Assembly: GCA_943788245.1 (NCBI GenBank)
Contig: CALSPN010000001.1
Span: 27,818-91,817, forward strand
Origin: an uncultured Verrucomicrobiae bacterium
GTDB taxonomy: Bacteria > Verrucomicrobiota > Verrucomicrobiia > Limisphaerales > AAA164-E04
Direction of reading: 5' to 3'
Length of the DNA stretch: 64,000 nucleotides
Shown piece by piece: positions 58,849 to 64,000 of this stretch (positions are counted from its first letter, which is position 1; each line of letters starts with the position of its first letter). Both the position numbers and the translations under genes were made by a program. Under the pieces are notes generated by a model. The model saw nothing but the letters and a program-made list of their open reading frames with translations, had not been told where the DNA came from and did no database searches.

Positions 58849-60018
58849 ATGGAACCAAGCATTGAGCATAGTCGACGTGACTTTCTGGGCAAGATGGCTT
58901 CATCCGGTCTCGTTCTAGGGGCTCCTTGGATTCGAGCCAGTACTGCGGAACCTTTGGTCAAGATACTGGATTTGAAAAAAATCAGTAGGTCACCTGAAAT
59001 GTACCATGGCTGGCCCACTTTATCTCTTTTGCAAAATGGCGAAATGGTCCTCGCCTGGTCTGGTGGGAGAGAAGGTCATGTATGCCCATTTGGGCAGGTT
59101 CATTACATGAAATCGCGCGATGGGGGGGGAACACTGGTGCTGGCCCAGAGTCATTTTGGATAGTGGTTTGGATGACCGCGATGCAGGTGTTCTTGAAACC
59201 AGAAGCGGTACCTTGCTAGTCACTACCTTCAGTTCTCTGGCTTACGAGCCGATTTTTCGGCGAGCGCTTGCATCAGGAGACTGGGATTCCAAACGGATTC
59301 GGCGTTGGACAGCAGCCCATAACCGCCTTGATAGTGAGGCCCGAGAACGTGAATTGGGACAATGGATGATACGTTCCGAGGATGGAGGTAAATCCTGGTC
59401 TCGCCAATACGATTCCATTGTCAACAGCCCGCATGGGCCTATTCAATTGATGAGTGGCAGATTGGTATACGCCGGAAAAGAGCTCTGGACAGACAGACAG
59501 CGGGTTGGCCTCTGTGAATCTTTGGATGATGGGAAATCCTGGCGATGGTTATCGGAAATTCCCGCACGCGATGGGGATGATCCCAGAAATTATCATGAGC
59601 TTCATGCGGTTGAAATGCCCGACAGAAGGCTCGTCGTTCACATACGCAATCACAATCCAATGCGCACGCCCAAGAAACCCTTCAGTGCGAATCATCCGAT
59701 GGGGGCAGGTCCTGGACCAAGCCCCGAAGTATTGGTGTATGGGGCTTGCCCTCCCATTTGCTGGGTCTTTCAGATGGCAGGGTCCTGATGACTTACGGTT
59801 ATCGAAGGCCCCCCTTTGGCAATCAGGTGCGAATCAGCGAGGATGGACGCAAATGGTCTGCTCCAAGGACGATTTCAGATGATGGCGCCTCGGTGGATCT
59901 CGGATACCCCAGCACCGTACAATTGAAGGATGGCACATTTGTAACCGTCTGGTATGAACTTCCCCGAAATGCCGCAAACGCCGTGTTGCGACAAGCGAGG
60001 TGGGTATTGGAAAGCTGA
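58849..60018 (+). CDS. Tat-exported sialidase/BNR-repeat-like protein, frame broken twice
   Basis: The composite protein is about 389 residues from ATG 58849. A twin-arginine motif SRRDFLGKMASSG is near the N-terminus. The sialidase-type propeller is seen in 'GWPTLSLLQNGEMVLAWSGGREGH', 'RSEDGGKSWSRQYDSIVNSPHG', 'SLDDGKSWRWLSEIP' and 'VRISEDGRKWSAPRTI', which contain the SxDxGxxW Asp-boxes. One extra G in the G8 run at 59122-59129 breaks the first join; without it 'SRDGGEHWCWPRVIL' gives another Asp-box. One missing base near 59745-59755 breaks the second ('SHLLGLSDGRVLMTYG' follows). It may cleave or bind a glycan; substrate unknown. Sequence error is likely. Confidence 0.85.
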
Positions 60019-60224
60019 ATGAATCAATTAACGGGGATTTGTAAGACAGCCTGCTCCATCATGTTGAAGGCTCCTTCACCTCGTCTGCATGGGAGACTGC
60101 ATTCCATCGAACCGATTTTGAGTCTCATGTCGCTGCATGCACTCCGGGGCAGGAAGGGTTCGGAAACAGACCTCGTATCTTACACCCGCCCCTTAAATTT
60201 GCAAAAGCCATTGAAACCGGCAAA

Positions 60225-60256
60225 AAAGCCCAACAGCTGTTCAGCTGTTGGGCTTT
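60225..60256 (-). terminator. Rho-independent terminator of the ferredoxin gene
   Basis: A long stem (AAAGCCCAACAGC / GCTGTTGGGCTTT) lies about 30 bases past the ferredoxin stop; read on the minus strand it ends in a T6 run. Confidence 0.9.
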
Positions 60257-60283
60257 GGAAAGTTTCTTCCGGTGAGGCCTGAC

Positions 60284-60517
60284 CTACCCGCCGTCTTCGC
60301 CGATCGCTTCGACAGGACACCCCTCCATGGCTTCCTCACATTGTGTGGATTCGTCGTCGTTTTCAGGTTGCTTGTAAACAAAGGAGTATCCTCCGTCTTC
60401 CTGACGTTTGAAGTTTTCTGGCGCGGTCTCACGACAGAGATCGCAATCGATGCATTGGTCATCGACGTAGTATTTGCCACCTGCGTTTTCGGGTTGTTTG
60501 TTTGCTGCGTCTGCCAT
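60284..60517 (-). CDS. 4Fe-4S ferredoxin, acidic, single cluster
   Basis: The 77-residue protein has C-I-D-C-D-L-C (C-x2-C-x2-C) at about 22-28 and a Cys-Pro (GCPVEAIG) near the C-terminus, the ligands of one [4Fe-4S] cluster (another Cys at about 60). The acidic sequence suits an electron carrier. It sits downstream of the MacB-type exporter on the same strand (about 170 bases away) and is followed by a strong terminator. The partner enzyme is not visible. Confidence 0.87.
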   Translation of the reverse strand: MADAANKQPENAGGKYYVDDQCIDCDLCRETAPENFKRQEDGGYSFVYKQPENDDESTQCEEAMEGCPVEAIGEDGG

Positions 60518-60688
60518 AATTTTTTCTAGTTCCTGTGTTCCTTGCTATGAAGAGTCTCTCCCAGAGGAGCTCTTTCTGATTGACGTGGGCTTATCTAAAC
60601 CTCTCCTTTCGTGCGGTGCGTGCGGAATGATGCATTGTGGCACCTCAGGAGTGATCAGCACACCTCAGGTGATTAAAATAATTGAGAT

Positions 60689-62057
60689 TTATTCGTAGCG
60701 CAAGGCCTGAATTGGATGCAGGCCTGCGGCCTTGTAAGCAGGGAAGATGCCTGCAACGACTCCCACCAACGCACTGAAAGCAACCGCCAGGAGCATGGGC
60801 GGTGTGGTGATGATGGGGGAGTTCTGTGCTGGGGAGGCCAGCTCTATCAGTTCCACCAGCACAAAGGAGAAAGCCAGGCCCACGACTGCTCCGATCAGTG
60901 CCACAGCGATACTTTCCACTAGAATTTGTGTAAAAATAGCTTCACTGCTGGCTCCAACGGCCTTGCACGTCCCGATTTCCCGAATGCGTTCGTTGATGCT
61001 GGCGAGCATGATGTTCATGATCCCTATTCCCTCCCACAAGCAGGCTCAGGCCAGCAATGACGCCTTGACTGATGCGCATGTTCCGTATGCGTGTTCGTAT
61101 GTCGTTGATTTGATTTTCCTCTGTTTCAAATTCAAAATCCACAATGCCGTTATGCATCGTCAGCATCACGTTCCTTGCCTGTTGCAAGGCTGGTTCCAGC
61201 AGGTCGAGGTCCGCTATCTTGATGTCAATGTCTGTCAATCTTGGATCCGGGGTTCCATCTTCATTGGAGGCTGCCCTGAACTTGATCCACGCGGTGTTCA
61301 GAGGCATGTAAACCACGTTGTTCTTTCGCCAGAACGCATCGCCCCATTTCTTTGCACCGCTCCATCCACGCTGGCGTTTGACGCCCCCCTCCGTTTCCTG
61401 TTGCTGTTTCTTGGCGAGTTCCTTGAGTTTGCGTTCCTGCTCACTTTCGTAATGCCTGAACATGCCGACAATCGTGAATGGCTGGCCGCCGATCTGTATT
61501 GTTTTTCCGATCGGCACCATTGTCTCACCTGTTTGTTCCGGGCTTCCGAACAGCTGGTCGCGCACGCCTGTTCCTATGACGCAGACGCTGTTCGCAAATT
61601 CCTCATCGAGATCGCAAAAGAACCGGCCATGTTCGAGTTCGTAAAGGTTCATTTCCAGAACAGCGGGCCAGACACCGACGATTTCTGAAGTGGAGGCTGT
61701 CTTGCCCTTGCTGGTGACACGCGTGCTTCGCCAGTCCAGTCGCATTTCGGGCGAGATGGTCTTGACCAATGGTGCGCTTGCCTGAAGGGCATGCACATCC
61801 CTGATCAGACGCCCCGGGCTCTGGTCACGCAAGTGATCCTGCCAGACGGGGACATCCTCGTCGTCGATCCTGACCTTGTCCAATCCACCCATGGCGATCA
61901 TGGACTCTTTCATGCCCTTTTCCATGCCGGTGATGACCGCCGCCATGGCGACCAGGCTGGACACGCCCAAAACGATTCCCAGCATGGTCAAAAGGGTCCT
62001 GAACTTATGAGCCCAGATATCCTTCAATCCGATCAGTATGGCGTTGTAGAGGTTCAT
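60689..62057 (-). CDS. MacB-type ABC transporter permease (second), frameshifted
   Basis: The composite protein is about 455 residues. It starts 'NAILIGLKDIWAHKFRTLLTMLGIVLGVSSLVAM' (first helix), has the MacB periplasmic domain in the middle and three C-terminal helices in the FtsX-like domain. One extra base at 61027-61028 breaks 'LLVGGIGIMNIMLASINERIREIG'. With it removed the protein reads through to 'HPIQALRYE'. The same length and sequence plan are seen in the neighbouring permease, so these are tandem paralogues. It would form the exporter with the ATPase; the substrate is unknown. Confidence 0.9.
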
Positions 62058-62069
62058 GAAGCTCAGTGA

Positions 62070-63449
62070 TCAATCGTATTTCAAGGCTTGTATGGGGTGA
62101 AGTTTGGATGCCTTGACGGCCGGTATCATGCCCGCGATGATACCCACCATCGCACTGCAGCCCCAGGCAAAGAGCATCGCCTCGCCCGTGATGACCGGGT
62201 TGTTTTCAGTGGGGGTGAATGCGGTGATGGAATCGACCAGGGCGACCGAAACAGCCAACCCCATCATGCCCCCGATCAGGGCAATGACGACACTTTCAAT
62301 GATGATCTGCACGAAGATGTCGGTTGTCGTTGCTCCAACCGCCTTGCGTATACCTATTTCCCGAACACGTTCCGAAACGCTTGCAAGCATGATGTTCATG
62401 ATACCAATGCCACCCACGACCAGCGCAATGGCAGCGATGATGACGCCGCTCATCCTGAAGTTTTTGATGGTCACCTGAATGCCGTCGGCGAGATCTTCCT
62501 CGGTGCGGAAGGACCAGTCCTCTATTCCATTGTGCGATACCTGCAACACATTACGGATTTGCTGAAGAGCTGTTTCAAGCAATGAAATGTCCCTCACTTT
62601 CATGTAAATCCCCGACAAGCGCGGGTCTGCTTTTTCCTCCAGCCCTGCTGCGGCTCTGAACTGAATCATCATCGTCTTCAGTGGGATGAAAATCGAATTG
62701 TTCTTGAGCCTGAACACGTAACCGCTTGGTCCGCTGCTTCCCCTTCCTTTGTCACGCACCACGCCTCCTTGAGGATTCTGTTGAGCCTGGAGTTTTGCGA
62801 GTTCTTTTTCCTTTTTCTCTTTCTCAGTCATGTAATGCTCGAACATGCCTACGATGGTGAACGGTTGACCGTTAATACGTATGGTCTGGCCGATGGGAAT
62901 GATTTCCTTACCCGTTTTTTCAGGATCTCCAAACAAGTCGTTTCTCAGTTCTATCCCGATCACGCAGACGCTGCGTGCTTCTTCATTGTCAATTTCGTTG
63001 AACATTCGCCCGTGCTCCACTCGGTGATCCTCCAGATCGAGAATGCCGGGCCATGTGCCGTAAAGTCGCCATGGTCTTGCTCTTTTGTTCCTGTAGGTCA
63101 CATTGATGCGCGAGCGATATCCATGCTGTTCGACTATGGGGGTGATATTTTCAACCAGTGGAGCACCGGATTGAAGCGCATAAACGTCCTTCATCAGCAA
63201 GCCGGGGATCTGGTCTGTCAAATGCCGTTGATGCGGAGGCAGGTCGTCCTGGAATTCAACCCTGACTTTTTCAAGCCCTCCCATGGCCACCAAGGCCTCT
63301 TTCATGCCGTTTTCCATCCCTTTGACAAGTGCCGACATGGCCACCAGGCTGGATACTCCCAGGATGATGCCCAACATCGTCAAGAGAGATCTGAACTTGT
63401 GAGCCCAGATCTCCTTCATGCCGATGAACATGGTGTTCCAGAAATTCAT
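62070..63449 (-). CDS. MacB-type ABC transporter permease (first)
   Basis: The 459-residue protein has an N-terminal helix ('HKFRSLLTMLGIILGVSSLVAMSALV'), the MacB_PCD periplasmic domain (about 50-310) with a charged, coiled-coil-like region (KEKKEKELAKLQAQQ), then FtsX helices with 'VVGGIGIMNIMLASVSERVREIGIRKAVGA' and the C-terminal 'PAVKASKLHPIQALKYD'. It starts within the ATPase stop (ATGA overlap at 63446-63449) and ends 12 bases before the second permease. MacB permeases export macrolides, peptides or lipoprotein-related substrates; which one is not known here. Confidence 0.92.
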   Translation of the reverse strand: MNFWNTMFIGMKEIWAHKFRSLLTMLGIILGVSSLVAMSALVKGMENGMKEALVAMGGLEKVRVEFQDDLPPHQRHLTDQIPGLLMKDVYALQSGAPLVENITPIVEQHGYRSRINVTYRNKRARPWRLYGTWPGILDLEDHRVEHGRMFNEIDNEEARSVCVIGIELRNDLFGDPEKTGKEIIPIGQTIRINGQPFTIVGMFEHYMTEKEKKEKELAKLQAQQNPQGGVVRDKGRGSSGPSGYVFRLKNNSIFIPLKTMMIQFRAAAGLEEKADPRLSGIYMKVRDISLLETALQQIRNVLQVSHNGIEDWSFRTEEDLADGIQVTIKNFRMSGVIIAAIALVVGGIGIMNIMLASVSERVREIGIRKAVGATTTDIFVQIIIESVVIALIGGMMGLAVSVALVDSITAFTPTENNPVITGEAMLFAWGCSAMVGIIAGMIPAVKASKLHPIQALKYD

Positions 63450-64000
63450 GCGTCAGCCGGGCGGTTCAGCTTGAAACGTGACTCTTGCCCTGACAGTTTG
63501 GCGTCCACATCACTTGCGATTTTGCCGTCTCTGATTTCGATTTTTTTTGGGGTTAGAGCAGCGATCTCTGGATCGTGAGTGACCAGCATGATGGTGCGTC
63601 CTTCCTCATGCAGCTTGCAAAATGTTTCCAAGATCATTTCACCCGTGTGAGAATCCAGATTCCCCGTAGGCTCATCAGCAAAAATAATGCGCGGATCATT
63701 GACGAGAGCGCGGGCAATTGCGACACGTTGCTGTTGTCCTCCGGACAGCTGGGATGGTCGATGCTTTGCTCTGTCTTCAAGGTTCACCAGATCCAAGGCC
63801 TGCATGGCTCGTTCCCGGCGTTTACGGCTGGAGGCTCCTTTGTAAATCAATGGCAATTCAACATTTTGAGCAACGCTCAACTTTGGGAGGAGGTTGAAAA
63901 ACTGAAAAACAAACCCGATTTTTTCGCCTCTTACTTTGGCAAGCTGGCGGGGAGTGGCATCGTGAATGTCCATGCCGTCAAGATTCATGGATCCTGATGA
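63446..64000 (-). CDS. MacB/LolD-type ABC transporter ATPase (5' end outside window)
   Basis: The frame is open to the right edge (185 codons), so the N-terminus with Walker A lies outside the window. Present are '[27 protein letters not shown]' (Q-loop), the signature [15 protein letters not shown], Walker B '[14 protein letters not shown]' and the switch His in '[10 protein letters not shown]'. The '[10 protein letters not shown]' and '[10 protein letters not shown]' wording is typical of MacB/LolD ATPases. First seen gene of the ATPase-permease-permease operon. Confidence 0.93.
   Translation of the reverse strand, partial: SSGSMNLDGMDIHDATPRQLAKVRGEKIGFVFQFFNLLPKLSVAQNVELPLIYKGASSRKRRERAMQALDLVNLEDRAKHRPSQLSGGQQQRVAIARALVNDPRIIFADEPTGNLDSHTGEMILETFCKLHEEGRTIMLVTHDPEIAALTPKKIEIRDGKIASDVDAKLSGQESRFKLNRPADA

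Noticed and set aside
59122-59129. Programmed frameshifting at the G8 run
   Set aside because: The same gene has a second break of the opposite sign without slippery sequence, and other genes carry similar isolated indels, so sequence error is simpler.
60650-60672. Repeated CACCTCAGG near the end of the MacB permease
   Set aside because: Only two partial copies, no element structure, so not reported as a repeat.

Overview
The window reads as chromosome from a Verrucomicrobiota-type bacterium, probably a marine or other aquatic member near Opitutia/Puniceicoccales. The phylum and habitat are inferences. They rest on a Planctomycetes/Verrucomicrobia-style sulfatase cluster (PSCyt1/DUF1549/DUF1553 cytochrome, Tat-exported DUF1501 protein, sulfatase), a '[19 protein letters not shown]' pseudopilin, PQQ-like propeller proteins, Tat-exported oxidoreductases, and hopanoid genes in a genome with an outer membrane. 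No rRNA, tRNA, CRISPR array, insertion sequence or phage gene was found. Many genes lack an obvious Shine-Dalgarno sequence.

Layout. 0-4 kb: a membrane-anchored octaheme cytochrome running off the left edge, a secreted protein of unknown function, and a pseudopilin. 4.4-12.4 kb: an iron-uptake region with a FecA-like TonB-dependent receptor and a tightly overlapping six-gene energiser operon (DUF3450, TtpC, ExbB, ExbD, TonB, TPR). A 24-bp Fur-like operator lies before the receptor, and an inverted copy lies before the operon. 12.7-19.2 kb: the sulfatase, DUF1501 and PSCyt1 operon. 19.8-29 kb: a ThuA-like protein, mfd, and a three-gene operon of MFS transporter, PQQ/EF-hand propeller and anchored propeller. 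29.4-39.2 kb: a sugar isomerase-like protein, a HEAT protein, htpG, a secreted cyclophilin, an exported methyltransferase, a second sulfatase, and a dimethylglycine/sarcosine dehydrogenase. 39.3-49.5 kb: arsenite methyltransferase, trpF, rplM-rpsI, a second TonB-ExbB-ExbD set, a PhoD-like phosphatase, trpS and eno. 49.6-58.6 kb: a Gfo/Idh/MocA oxidoreductase, an unusual membrane protein with a ParB-like N-terminal motif, and a hopanoid locus (GT4 glycosyltransferase and flippase-like protein divergent from squalene-hopene cyclase and the HpnG phosphorylase), then a fatty-acid desaturase. 58.8-64 kb: an exported sialidase-like protein, a ferredoxin, and a MacB-type ABC exporter running off the right edge.

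A strong technical signal runs through the window. Six recognisable genes (PSCyt1 protein, mfd, trpS, Gfo/Idh, sialidase-like, one MacB permease) are broken by single-base insertions or deletions, ten in all, several in homopolymers. Undoing each one restores a full-length family protein. I read these as consensus sequence errors rather than decay or programmed frameshifting, and give the composite extents of the genes.

The most biologically interesting items are the paired Fur-like operators around the receptor, the Ttp-type energiser outside Proteobacteria, the 'LGRGL' membrane protein that may address a ParA-type ATPase, the hopanoid locus with its divergent glycosyltransferase/flippase pair, and the exported SAM methyltransferase.
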